Origin: Pseudomonas oleovorans subsp. oleovorans
GTDB taxonomy: Bacteria; Pseudomonadota; Gammaproteobacteria; Pseudomonadales; Pseudomonadaceae
Direction of reading: 5' to 3'
Assembly (NCBI RefSeq): GCF_002197815.1
Contig: NZ_NIUB01000017.1
Span: forward strand, 38,710 to 102,709
Length of the DNA: 64,000 nt
The notes beneath the pieces are model-generated. The model did not search any database. It worked only from the letters and a program-made list of their open reading frames with translations, and was not told the DNA's origin. Position 1 is the stretch's first letter. The number at the start of each line of letters is the position of its first letter. The position numbers were made by a program, and so were the translations under genes. Below, one piece after another: positions 55,429 to 63,771 of the stretch.

Positions 55429-56187
55429 GTGACAACCGAGAATACCGTCAAGCGCTATGTGGTGCTGGATACCGAAACCACGGGTATGCCGGTCACTGAC
55501 GGGCACCGCATCATCGAGATCGGTTGTGTCGAGTTGTTGGGGCGTCGCCTGACCGGGCGTCATTTCCATGTCTATCTCAACCCTGATCGCGAGATCGACG
55601 AAGGCGCCATCGCGGTTCACGGCATCACCAACGAGTACGTCGCCGACAAGCCGCGCTTCAAGGACGTCGCCGATGAATTCTACGAGTTCATCAAGGGCGC
55701 CCAACTGATCATTCACAACGCGGCGTTCGACGTTGGCTTCATCAACAACGAGTTCGCCCTGTTGGGGCAGAGCGAACGCGCCGACGTGAGCGATTACTGC
55801 TCGGTGCTCGATACCCTGATGATGGCGCGCGAGCGTCATCCGGGCCAGCGCAACAGCCTCGATGCGTTGTGCAAACGTTACGGCGTCGACAACTCCAACC
55901 GCGAACTGCACGGCGCCTTGCTCGACTCGGAGATCCTCGCCGACGTCTACCTGGCGATGACTGGCGGGCAGACCAATCTGTCCCTGGCCGGTGAAGGTTC
56001 CGACGGCGACGGCAGCGGGCGCCAGCAGCCCACACCGATCCGCCGTCTGGACGCCTCGCGTCCGCGCACGCGCGTCATCCGTGCCAGCGAAGAGGAGCTG
56101 GCAGCCCATCTCGCGCGCCTGGCCGTGATCGAGAAATCTGCGGGTGGCCCGTCGCTGTGGGCGCAGTTGGAAAAAGCGCCGGAATAA
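55429..56187 (+). CDS. dnaQ: DNA polymerase III epsilon subunit (3'-5' proofreading exonuclease)
   Basis: Proofreading subunit of the replicative polymerase. The start taken is GTG 55429 (252 residues) with GGAG about ten bases upstream. The frame is open to 55393, but no better start exists. Exonuclease motifs: ExoI VLDTETTGMPV, ExoII IHNAAFDVGFINNEF, ExoIII epsilon HGALLDSEILADVYLAM with catalytic histidine. The C-terminal tail (RTRVIRASEEELAAHLARLAVIEKSAGGPSLW) holds the segment that binds the polymerase alpha subunit. Unlike E. coli, rnhA and dnaQ are co-oriented here, not divergent. Confidence 0.94.
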   Translation: MTTENTVKRYVVLDTETTGMPVTDGHRIIEIGCVELLGRRLTGRHFHVYLNPDREIDEGAIAVHGITNEYVADKPRFKDVADEFYEFIKGAQLIIHNAAFDVGFINNEFALLGQSERADVSDYCSVLDTLMMARERHPGQRNSLDALCKRYGVDNSNRELHGALLDSEILADVYLAMTGGQTNLSLAGEGSDGDGSGRQQPTPIRRLDASRPRTRVIRASEEELAAHLARLAVIEKSAGGPSLWAQLEKAPE

Positions 56188-56253
56188 CCGAACAGCGCAA
56201 TTGCGACCTTTTCTTATAGCGTGATGCACAGGGGGTTCCGCCGATCAGGGCGA

Positions 56254-56301
56254 GCCTCTAACCTGAGGCGATGGGCAGGCCAAGCCTGCCAGCCTTCAGG
56301 A
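56254..56301 (+). promoter_or_regulatory. Candidate Shine-Dalgarno-sequestering leader of ldcA
   Basis: A long hairpin ends seven bases before the ldcA start. The inner stem GGCAGGC-CAA-GCCTGCC is 56274-56290. The outer stem pairs CCTGAGGC (56262-56269) with GCCTTCAGG (56292-56300, one bulged T), and includes the AGG of the ribosome site. The 5' outer arm can instead pair upstream: GCCTC (56254-56258) with GAGGC (56265-56269). That would free the ribosome site, so two exclusive folds are possible. Ligand or trigger unknown. Confidence 0.5.
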
Positions 56302-56308
56302 CGTCACA

Positions 56309-58552
56309 ATGTATAAAGATCTCAAGTTCCCCGTCCTAATCGTGCATCGCGACATCAAGGCTGACACCGTGGCCGGTGATCGCGTGCGCGCCATCGCTCA
56401 GGAGCTTACCCAGGACGGTTTCAGCATTCTGCCCACGGCCAGCGCCGCCGAGGGGCGTATCGTCGCGTCCACTCACCACGGTCTGGCCTGCATCCTGGTG
56501 GCGGCCGAGGGGGCGGGGGAGAACAGCCGCCTGTTGCAGGACATGGTCGAGCTGATCCGCGTGGCGCGAGTGCGGGCGCCGCAATTGCCGATTTTTGCCC
56601 TGGGCGAGCAGGTCACCATCGAGAACGCGCCGGCCGAAGCCATGGCCGATCTCAACCACCTGCGCGGCATCCTCTATCTCTACGAAGACACTGTGTCGTT
56701 CCTCGCCAGGCAGGTGGCGCGTGCGGCACACAACTATCTTGACGGCCTGCTACCGCCGTTCTTCAAGGCGCTGGTGCAGCACACCGCGCAATCCAACTAT
56801 TCCTGGCATACACCCGGTCATGGTGGTGGCGTAGCCTATCGCAAGAGTCCGGTGGGCCAGGCCTTCCACCAGTTCTTTGGTGAAAACACACTGCGTTCGG
56901 ATTTGTCGGTGTCGGTGCCGGAGCTGGGCTCGCTGCTTGACCATACTGGCCCCCTGGCCGAGGCCGAGGCGCGCGCGGCGCGCAACTTCGGCGCCGACCA
57001 CACTTTCTTCGTGATCAACGGCACCTCGACGGCGAACAAGATCGTTTGGCATTCGATGGTCGGCCGCGATGACCTGGTGCTGGTGGACCGCAACTGCCAC
57101 AAGTCGATCCTGCACTCGATCATCATGACCGGCGCGATCCCGTTGTATCTCTGCCCGGAGCGCAATGAACTGGGGATCATCGGGCCGATTCCGCTTTCCG
57201 AGTTCAGCAAGGAATCGATTCAGGCCAAGATCGACGCCAGCCCGCTGGCGCGCGGTCGTGCGCCCAGGGTCAAGCTGGCGGTGGTAACCAACTCCACCTA
57301 TGACGGGCTGTGCTACAACGCTGAAATGGTCAAGCAGGCGCTGGGTGACTCGGTCGAGGTGCTGCACTTCGACGAAGCCTGGTACGCCTACGCCGCTTTC
57401 CATGAGTTCTATGCTGGCCGCTATGGCATGGGCACCCAGTACGATGAGCATTCACCGCTGGTGTTCACCACCCATTCGACGCACAAGCTGCTGGCGGCCT
57501 TCAGTCAGGCCTCGATGATTCACGTGCAGGACGGCGGGCAGCGCCAGCTGGATCGCGACCGCTTCAACGAAGCCTTCATGATGCACATCTCGACCTCGCC
57601 GCAGTACGGCATCATCGCCTCGCTGGATGTGGCCTCGGCGATGATGGAAGGGCCGGCAGGGCGCTCGCTGATTCAGGAAACCTTCGACGAGGCGCTGAGC
57701 TTCCGCCGCGCCCTGGCCAATGTGCGGCGCAACCTGAGCGCCGAGGACTGGTGGTTCAGTATCTGGCAGCCAGGGGCGGCCGATGGCGCCGACAGCCTGT
57801 CGACCGCCGACTGGGTGTTGCAACCGGACGCCGACTGGCATGGCTTCGGCGAAGTGGCCGATGACTATGTGCTGCTCGATCCGATCAAGGTCACGCTGGT
57901 GATGCCCGGCCTCAATGCAGCCGGCAAGCTGGAGCCGCAGGGCATTCCCGCCGCGGTGGTCAGCAAGTTTCTCTGGGAGCGTGGCCTGGTGGTGGAGAAA
58001 ACCGGCCTGTACTCCTTCCTGGTGCTGTTCTCCATGGGCATCACCAAGGGCAAGTGGAGCACGCTGCTGACCGAGCTGCTGGAGTTCAAGCGCAGCTACG
58101 ACGCCAATCTGCCGTTGATCGACGTGCTGCCTTCCATCGCCCACGCTGGCGCGGGCCGCTACCAGGGCATGGGCCTGCGTGACCTGTGCGACGCGCTGCA
58201 TGGCTGCTACCGTGAAAACGCCACGGCCAAGGCGCTGAAAAGCATGTATACGGCACTGCCAGAGATTGCGATCAAACCGGCTGATGCCTATGACCGCCTG
58301 GTGCGGGGCGAGGTAGAGGCGGTACCGATCGACCAGCTCCAGGGGCGTATCGCGGCGGTGATGCTGGTGCCTTACCCGCCCGGCATTCCGCTGATCATGC
58401 CGGGTGAGCGCTTTACCACGCAAAGTCGTTCGATTCTCGACTACCTGGCGTTCGCGCACACCTTCGACAAGGCTTTCCCCGGCTTTGACGTCGATGTACA
58501 TGGCCTGCAAACCGACGCCGGACACTACACGGTGGATTGCTTGGTGGAATAA
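56309..58552 (+). CDS. ldcA: Lysine (Lys/Arg/Orn) decarboxylase LdcA
   Basis: PLP-dependent fold-I decarboxylase of 747 residues that makes cadaverine from lysine; in P. aeruginosa the equivalent gene is part of the arginine-inducible lysine catabolic route. The N-terminal wing domain (residues 1-130) resembles a response-regulator fold. The PLP core has WHTPGHGGG (167-173), GTSTANKIV, STYDGLCYN, FDEAWYAYA and Schiff-base Lys393 in THSTHKLLAAFSQ. The C-terminal domain with PYPPGIPLIMPGE is complete. The leader holds a hairpin over the ribosome site, and an inverted repeat follows the stop. Confidence 0.92.
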   Translation: MYKDLKFPVLIVHRDIKADTVAGDRVRAIAQELTQDGFSILPTASAAEGRIVASTHHGLACILVAAEGAGENSRLLQDMVELIRVARVRAPQLPIFALGEQVTIENAPAEAMADLNHLRGILYLYEDTVSFLARQVARAAHNYLDGLLPPFFKALVQHTAQSNYSWHTPGHGGGVAYRKSPVGQAFHQFFGENTLRSDLSVSVPELGSLLDHTGPLAEAEARAARNFGADHTFFVINGTSTANKIVWHSMVGRDDLVLVDRNCHKSILHSIIMTGAIPLYLCPERNELGIIGPIPLSEFSKESIQAKIDASPLARGRAPRVKLAVVTNSTYDGLCYNAEMVKQALGDSVEVLHFDEAWYAYAAFHEFYAGRYGMGTQYDEHSPLVFTTHSTHKLLAAFSQASMIHVQDGGQRQLDRDRFNEAFMMHISTSPQYGIIASLDVASAMMEGPAGRSLIQETFDEALSFRRALANVRRNLSAEDWWFSIWQPGAADGADSLSTADWVLQPDADWHGFGEVADDYVLLDPIKVTLVMPGLNAAGKLEPQGIPAAVVSKFLWERGLVVEKTGLYSFLVLFSMGITKGKWSTLLTELLEFKRSYDANLPLIDVLPSIAHAGAGRYQGMGLRDLCDALHGCYRENATAKALKSMYTALPEIAIKPADAYDRLVRGEVEAVPIDQLQGRIAAVMLVPYPPGIPLIMPGERFTTQSRSILDYLAFAHTFDKAFPGFDVDVHGLQTDAGHYTVDCLVE

Positions 58553-58561
58553 ACCACCCCG

Positions 58562-58593
58562 GATCTGCCGAAGCGCAAGTTCTTCGGCAGATC
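58562..58593 (+). terminator. Perfect 11-bp hairpin downstream of ldcA
   Basis: GATCTGCCGAA and TTCGGCAGATC with a 10-base loop, ten bases after the ldcA stop. No T tract follows (AAACGC), so it may be an mRNA 3' stabiliser or a rho-linked stop rather than a classical terminator. Confidence 0.55.
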
Positions 58594-58753
58594 AAACGCT
58601 TATCTCTGATATTCAAAGCAGTTGATAACGCCCGGGCTGTGGCCTGCGTCACGCTGGCAAGCATCGACTTTTATGGCGTGCTTGTTATAGTTGCTCGGTT
58701 ATTAATCACAAAATTGTTACTGTGCTGCCGAGCCGCGGCTGAGGATGCCTGCC

Positions 58754-59566
58754 ATGTCCGACTACAAAGCCTTCCGCATCGAGCAGGTGGGCAAGATCGC
58801 TCACGTGCAGATCAACCGACCGGACAAGGTCAACGCCATGAATGCCGACTTCTGGCGCGAGATCATCGAGATCTTCCAGTGGGTCGATGACAACGATGCG
58901 GTCCGCGTGGTGGTGCTTTCCGGTGCCGGCAAGCACTTTTCCTCGGGCATCGATCTGATGTTGCTGGCCTCGGTCGGTGCGCAACTGGGCAAGGATGTCG
59001 GCCGTAACGCCACCACGCTGCGCCGCAAGATTCTCGAGCTGCAAGCCTCCTTCAACGCCGTCGACAATTGCCGCAAGCCAGTGCTGGCTGCCATTCAGGG
59101 CTATTGCATCGGCGGCGCCATCGACCTGATCAGCGCTTGCGACATGCGTTATTCCACGCTCGATGCGCAGTTCTCGATCAAGGAGATCGACATGGGCATG
59201 GCTGCCGATGTCGGCACCCTGCAGCGTCTGCCGCGCATCATCGGCGACGGCATGATGCGTGAGCTGGCCTTCACCGGGCGCAACATCGATGGCACGGAAG
59301 CTGCCCGTATCGGCCTGGTCAATCGCACCTACGAGAATCAGGAGGCGCTGCTGGCCGGGGTGATGGAGATCGCCGCACAAATCGCCGCCAAGTCGCCGAT
59401 TGCCGTGCGTGGCACCAAGGAAATGATTCGCTATATGCGCGATCACCGGGTCGACGATGGCCTTGAATACATCGCCACCTGGAACGCCGCCATGCTGCAA
59501 TCGGAAGACCTGCGCCTGGCCATGGCGGCGCACATGACCAAGCAGAAGCCGGAGTTCGCCGACTGA
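58754..59566 (+). CDS. Crotonase-family protein, dienoyl-CoA isomerase-like
   Basis: A 270-residue crotonase. The start ATG 58754 is preferred over 58745, which would sit one base after the GAGG ribosome site. Oxyanion-hole segments: GAGKHFSSGIDLMLL and GYCIGGAIDLISACDMRY. SIKEIDMGMAADVGTLQRLPRIIG has the acidic residues placed as in delta3,5-delta2,4-dienoyl-CoA isomerase (Glu in KEID, Asp in ADVG), so isomerisation of dienoyl-CoA from odd double bonds is the best guess. The gene is 37 bp upstream of fimL and co-oriented. Other crotonase activities are not excluded. Confidence 0.88.
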   Translation: MSDYKAFRIEQVGKIAHVQINRPDKVNAMNADFWREIIEIFQWVDDNDAVRVVVLSGAGKHFSSGIDLMLLASVGAQLGKDVGRNATTLRRKILELQASFNAVDNCRKPVLAAIQGYCIGGAIDLISACDMRYSTLDAQFSIKEIDMGMAADVGTLQRLPRIIGDGMMRELAFTGRNIDGTEAARIGLVNRTYENQEALLAGVMEIAAQIAAKSPIAVRGTKEMIRYMRDHRVDDGLEYIATWNAAMLQSEDLRLAMAAHMTKQKPEFAD

Positions 59567-59603
59567 TGCCGTATCCGCTGATGTTCGCTGCGAGGCCCAG
59601 AGC

Positions 59604-61283
59604 ATGGTAAGTGGAGCCACATCCCTGAATCTGGTGCGCGACGAGCTGTTCGTCACCATGGAAGAGGCCGAGCAGAGCCTGGAGCATTTCATCGCCGAGC
59701 GGCATAACGGCAGTCTGTTGCAGCAAGCGGTGGAAAGCCTGCACCAGGTGCGCGGCACGCTCAACCTGATCGAGCTGGCCGGTGCCGAGTTGCTGGCGCA
59801 GGAAGTGCTCGATCAGGCCACCGATATCCCGGCCGGTGCCGGTGAGGAGCGCGACGCACAACTCTCGGCACTGAGCAATGCCCTGCATGTGCTGCGCCGT
59901 TATCTGGAAAACGTCGACACTCATCGGCAGGAAATGCCTGAACTGCTGCTGCCGGCGATCAACGATTTGCGTCAGGCTGGCGCGCAGCAGCCGCTGCCGG
60001 AAAGTTTCTTCTTCAGCGTGCGCCTCGATCATGCGCGGCCACATACGGCTACCCAGCCACTCGATGGCGCGGCCAAACTGAGCGAAGGCAAGCGCCTGCG
60101 TCACATGTATCAGGTAGGGCTGCTGGGCTTCATTCGTGAGCAGAATCCGCAGGCCAGCCTCAAGCTGATGATGCGTGCGATGGCGCGCCTGGACAGCCTG
60201 TTCGCCAATGAGCCGCGTGGGCGCATGTGCTGGATTGGCGCTGCCGCCATCGAAGCGCAGTGCGATGGTCAACTGCTGCCACGTAAATCGCGCAAGCAGC
60301 TGTTCTCGCGGGTCGATCGCGAACTCAAGCTGATGCTCGGCAACCCCCAGTACGAAGCACCGCGCAGCTTGCTGAAAGAGCTGCTGTATCTGGTCGCGCT
60401 GGCTGACAGCCACGGCCCGCACGCCAGCGCCATGCGCGGAGTGTTCGGTCTCACGCCGTTGCCGTTCACTGACCACCTGCTGGAAGAGGAATACCGGCGC
60501 CTGGCCGGGCCGGGCCAGGCGGTGATGCGTTCGTTGTCCACGGCGATTCGCGAAGAGCTGGCCAGCGTCAAGGACATGCTCGACCTGCTCGAGCGCGGCA
60601 CCTTGCAAGGCGAAACCTTGGGCACCCTGCATGCAATGCTGGGTAAGCTGGCCAAGACCTTGGGCATGGTCGGTCTGACCTCTGCCGGCAACTCACTCGG
60701 TGCGCAGTTGCCGCTGGTCGCCGCCTGGAGCGAAGACGCGCCGCCACAGGCTGAGCAGTTGCACAAGCTGGCCGATGCCGTGCTCTATGTCGAAGGCATG
60801 GTGGCCAGCCTGGAACGTGGCGAAGGTCGCGATATCAGGCCGGCTGCCGTCGAGCCGGGCAATGAGGCCGATTCTTTCGCTACTCATCAGCTCAACGAAG
60901 CCCGTATCGTCGTGGTCGACGAGGCACAGGCCGGTCTGGCTCTGGCCAAGCGCGCGATCACCGCGTATCTGGAGTCGGCTGGCGACAAGATGCACCTGTC
61001 CAACGTGCCGTTCAGCCTGCAGGCCGTGCGTGGCGGCTTGTGGTTTCTCGAGCAGCGTCGTGCCGCGATGCTGGTCGGGGCGTGCGCCGACTACATCCAG
61101 ACGCGCATGCTCGACAGCGGTCAGATGCCTTCGGAGCAGATGCTGGAAACCCTGGCTGATGCGCTGAGCAGCCTGGAGTACTACCTGGAAGCTGGCGCCG
61201 TCATGCGTCCTGAAACCCGCCCGAGCGTGCTCGACCTCGCCGAAGAGAGCGTCAAGGCGCTGGGCATGCCGGTGGCTGCCTGA
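59604..61283 (+). CDS. fimL: Twitching-motility regulator FimL
   Basis: A 559-residue cytoplasmic protein homologous to the N-terminal part of the ChpA chemotaxis-like kinase; it works with Vfr, PilG and cAMP control of type IV pili. It is mostly helical, with two Hpt-like modules: [21 protein letters not shown]... with the motif [12 protein letters not shown] (His47, H-x-x-R-G), and a second copy around [19 protein letters not shown]. No kinase or receiver domain. Position between the crotonase and nudC is conserved in Pseudomonas. Its stop overlaps the nudC start by one base. The published view is that FimL lacks working phosphorylation sites; His47 here deserves care. Confidence 0.88.
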   Translation: MVSGATSLNLVRDELFVTMEEAEQSLEHFIAERHNGSLLQQAVESLHQVRGTLNLIELAGAELLAQEVLDQATDIPAGAGEERDAQLSALSNALHVLRRYLENVDTHRQEMPELLLPAINDLRQAGAQQPLPESFFFSVRLDHARPHTATQPLDGAAKLSEGKRLRHMYQVGLLGFIREQNPQASLKLMMRAMARLDSLFANEPRGRMCWIGAAAIEAQCDGQLLPRKSRKQLFSRVDRELKLMLGNPQYEAPRSLLKELLYLVALADSHGPHASAMRGVFGLTPLPFTDHLLEEEYRRLAGPGQAVMRSLSTAIREELASVKDMLDLLERGTLQGETLGTLHAMLGKLAKTLGMVGLTSAGNSLGAQLPLVAAWSEDAPPQAEQLHKLADAVLYVEGMVASLERGEGRDIRPAAVEPGNEADSFATHQLNEARIVVVDEAQAGLALAKRAITAYLESAGDKMHLSNVPFSLQAVRGGLWFLEQRRAAMLVGACADYIQTRMLDSGQMPSEQMLETLADALSSLEYYLEAGAVMRPETRPSVLDLAEESVKALGMPVAA

Positions 61284-62104
61284 TGGTCTGGCGTAATACG
61301 TTCCTCGATCCGGCCCAGCCGGGTGGCTGGGCGCTGCTCTACAGCCAGCAGAACTTTCTTGCCGACAGCAATGGCGTGCTGTTTCCGCGTGACTGGATCA
61401 AGCGCCAGGATCTGCCGATCATCGGCGAGCAGGGCATTGGCCATTTCGGTGAGGACGCCGTCTATCTCCTACAGGTCAAACCGTCGGCCGCGCTGGATGG
61501 CTGCAACTGGCAGAGCCTGCGCCAGTTTATGTTGCAGGGCGAGGCGGAAACCTTCCGCATGCTCGCCTACGCCGCGCAGATCGGCACCTGGTACGCCGAG
61601 CATCGTTTCTGCGGCAGTTGCGGTACGCCGACCCGACAGCTTCCTGGCGAGCGGGCCATGCGTTGTGACAGCTGCGAATCGCAGCATTATCCGCGCCTGG
61701 CGCCGAGCATGATCGTGCTGGTGACGCGTGGCGATGAAGTCCTGCTCGCGCGCTCGCCGCGTTTCGTGACAGGGGTATACAGCGCCCTGGCAGGCTTTGT
61801 CGAACCAGGCGAGTCGGTGGAGCATTGCGTGGCACGCGAGGTGCGCGAGGAAGTCGGGCTCGAGGTGAAGAATCTGCAGTACATCGGCAGCCAGGGCTGG
61901 CCGTTTCCGCATTCGCTGATGCTTGGCTTCCATGCCGAATATGCCGGTGGCGATATCGTCATGCAGGAAGACGAAATCGAGGATGCGCGCTGGTTTCGCG
62001 TTGATGACTTGCCGCCGTTGCCGGCGTCGCGCTCCATCGCTCGCCATCTGATCGACCTCTACGTCGCGCGCCGCCTCGGTCTGCCCGAGCCGAGTCTGTC
62101 GTAG
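61283..62104 (+). CDS. nudC: NAD(H) pyrophosphatase / decapping NudC
   Basis: Hydrolyses NADH and removes NAD caps from RNA 5' ends. It has 273 residues. The zinc ribbon uses Cys110, Cys113, Cys128 and Cys131. The Nudix box begins at Gly171 ([17 protein letters not shown]) and ends with REEVGLE. The NADH signature, SQPWPFPxS in most family members, reads SQGWPFPHS here. The ATG overlaps the fimL stop (TGATG). The stop codon at 62102-62104 is furnished by the left arm of the palindromic repeat that follows. Confidence 0.95.
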   Translation: MVWRNTFLDPAQPGGWALLYSQQNFLADSNGVLFPRDWIKRQDLPIIGEQGIGHFGEDAVYLLQVKPSAALDGCNWQSLRQFMLQGEAETFRMLAYAAQIGTWYAEHRFCGSCGTPTRQLPGERAMRCDSCESQHYPRLAPSMIVLVTRGDEVLLARSPRFVTGVYSALAGFVEPGESVEHCVAREVREEVGLEVKNLQYIGSQGWPFPHSLMLGFHAEYAGGDIVMQEDEIEDARWFRVDDLPPLPASRSIARHLIDLYVARRLGLPEPSLS

Positions 62105-62156
62105 GGCGGGTGCAACCCGCCAAATCGATACTCTGGCGGGTTGCGCCCGCCCTACG
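62100..62156. repeat. Palindromic repeat (GTAGGGCGGGT family) between nudC and TauE-type gene
   Basis: CGTAGGGCGGGTGCAACCCG and CGGGTTGCGCCCGCCCTACG form a near-perfect hairpin. The TAG of each outer arm is in frame as the stop codon of the flanking convergent gene (nudC at 62102-62104, permease at 62152-62154). Confidence 0.92.
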
Positions 62157-62931
62157 CGACCCAGTGCTGCCAGACCAGGCGCGCGGCCAGCGCCAATACC
62201 ACCGTAATGAACACCGGGCGAATGAACTTCGAACCGCCTTTGATCGCGGTGCGCGCACCGAGAAAGGCGCCGACCATCAAGGCGGCGCCCATGCTCAGAC
62301 CGAGCCCCCAGGCTACCTGACCAAAGGCGATGAACACCGCCAGCGCCGCCGCATTGCTGACGAAGTTCATGGTACGCGCCACGCCGCTGGCACGCACCAG
62401 GTCGAGTGGATACATCAGCAGGCTGCTGACCGTCCAGAATGCGCCGGTGCCGGGGCCCGCCACCCCATCGTAGAGTCCCAGGCCAAGCCCTTGCGGCCAT
62501 TGCCGACCGCGCGCTATCGGCAGGTCGTGTTCGGCTGGTGCCTCCGGCATACGTCCGAACAGCAGGTAAACACCGCAGGCGAAGACGATCACCGGCAGCA
62601 TCTGGTTGAGCCAGGCGGCCGGCATCCAGTGCGCGATGACGGCGCCGAGCAGGGCGCCGATCAGGGTTGCCAGCAACGCGTTGCGCCATTGTTTCGGATC
62701 GAACAGCTTGCGGCGATAAAACGTGAGAGCCGCGGTGCCCGAGCCGAAGGTGGCGCACAGCTTGTTGGTGCCCAGCACCAGGTGCGGCGGTAAACCTGCG
62801 GTAAGCAGAGCAGGGATGGTCAGCAGGCCGCCACCACCGGCAATGGCGTCGATGAAGCCGGCGATGAAGGCAACCAGGGCGAGAATGGCCAGTGTGCTGG
62901 GATCGATGGCGAGCTCGAGAGCGAAGGGCAT
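62152..62931 (-). CDS. TauE/SafE-family membrane permease
   Basis: A 259-residue protein with about eight membrane helices in two homologous halves, from ATG 62931 (MPFALELAIDPSTLAILA). The family motif AGFIDAIAGGGGLLTIPALL near residue 27 and its partner GLYDGVAGPGTGAFW in the second half are conserved. Members export sulfite, sulfonates or other organic anions; the substrate is unknown. The in-frame extension upstream was rejected since it lacks hydrophobicity and runs into the neighbour's promoter. The stop codon lies in a repeat. Confidence 0.9.
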   Translation of the reverse strand: MPFALELAIDPSTLAILALVAFIAGFIDAIAGGGGLLTIPALLTAGLPPHLVLGTNKLCATFGSGTAALTFYRRKLFDPKQWRNALLATLIGALLGAVIAHWMPAAWLNQMLPVIVFACGVYLLFGRMPEAPAEHDLPIARGRQWPQGLGLGLYDGVAGPGTGAFWTVSSLLMYPLDLVRASGVARTMNFVSNAAALAVFIAFGQVAWGLGLSMGAALMVGAFLGARTAIKGGSKFIRPVFITVVLALAARLVWQHWVA

Positions 62932-63033
62932 ATTAAAGTGTCGACTTGTGGGCGAGTGCGCAGCCTGCTGGCTGTTCGTCGTGGGGAGAGCTACGCATAA
63001 TGCCGGGATTTCGTCAGAGAAGGAACGCAATCG

Positions 63034-63681
63034 ATGCAATACGACGGGTTGGCCTGGGCCGTGGCGCTGTTGGCCGTATTGGCGCTGCTGGTGGCATTGC
63101 GCATTCTGCTCAATACGGGCTGGTTCCTCGGCTGGTTGCGTGGCACCTGTGGTCTGGCATTTCTCGCCCTGGCCGGCCTGGTCGGTCTGTTAGCTTACGA
63201 TCTGTATACCTACGAGCCGCTGCAGCCGGGCAAGCCGCTGGTGACGCTGAGCTTCAAGGCTGATGGTCCGCAGCGTTATCAGGTGACGCTGCTCGAAGGG
63301 CAGCGTGAGCGTACGGTCACGCTCGAGGGGGATTTGTGGCAACTCGATGGTCGCCTGATCCGCTGGAAGGGGCTGGCCGAGCTGATCGGTCTTGAGCCGG
63401 GATACCGCCTGGAACGTCTGTCCGGACGTTTTCTCGCCATCGAACAGCAGGCATTGGCGCAACATGGCCGTGTGCAACTGGCTGAAAGCCCGTACGGCGT
63501 CGATCTATGGCGCTGGCTGCGGCTCAATCAGCGTGATCTGTTGTTGTTCGATCCACAGGCGCTGCGCGTCACCTATCTGCCGATCGCGGCCGATGCGGTG
63601 TACAGCGTCAGCCTGACGCCGACCGGCCTGCTGGCCGAGCCGATGAACCCGGCGGCGGAAGCGGCGTTGAAGGATTGGTAG
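63034..63681 (+). CDS. Membrane-anchored protein, function unknown
   Basis: A 215-residue protein. Two N-terminal membrane helices (LAWAVALLAVLALLVALRILL and GLAFLALAGLVGLLAYDLY) are followed by a soluble periplasmic beta-rich domain (PLVTLSFKADGPQRYQVTLLEG). The sequence is conserved-looking, with no catalytic motif. Some databases label the family a multidrug or cation efflux protein, but nothing in the sequence supports that. Divergent from the permease gene. Confidence 0.8.
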   Translation: MQYDGLAWAVALLAVLALLVALRILLNTGWFLGWLRGTCGLAFLALAGLVGLLAYDLYTYEPLQPGKPLVTLSFKADGPQRYQVTLLEGQRERTVTLEGDLWQLDGRLIRWKGLAELIGLEPGYRLERLSGRFLAIEQQALAQHGRVQLAESPYGVDLWRWLRLNQRDLLLFDPQALRVTYLPIAADAVYSVSLTPTGLLAEPMNPAAEAALKDW

Positions 63682-63700
63682 CGGCCAGCAGGCAGGTAGA

Positions 63701-63759
63701 TGTAGGGTGGGCTTTAGCCCACATTGCAGAGTCATTGGTGGGCTGAAGCCCACCCTACA
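63701..63759. repeat. Palindromic repeat (GTAGGGTGGGC family)
   Basis: TGTAGGGTGGGCTTTAGCCC pairs with GGGCTGAAGCCCACCCTACA. The stem is near perfect; it lies downstream of the last gene. Confidence 0.88.
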
Positions 63760-63771
63760 AAAATTGATGAA

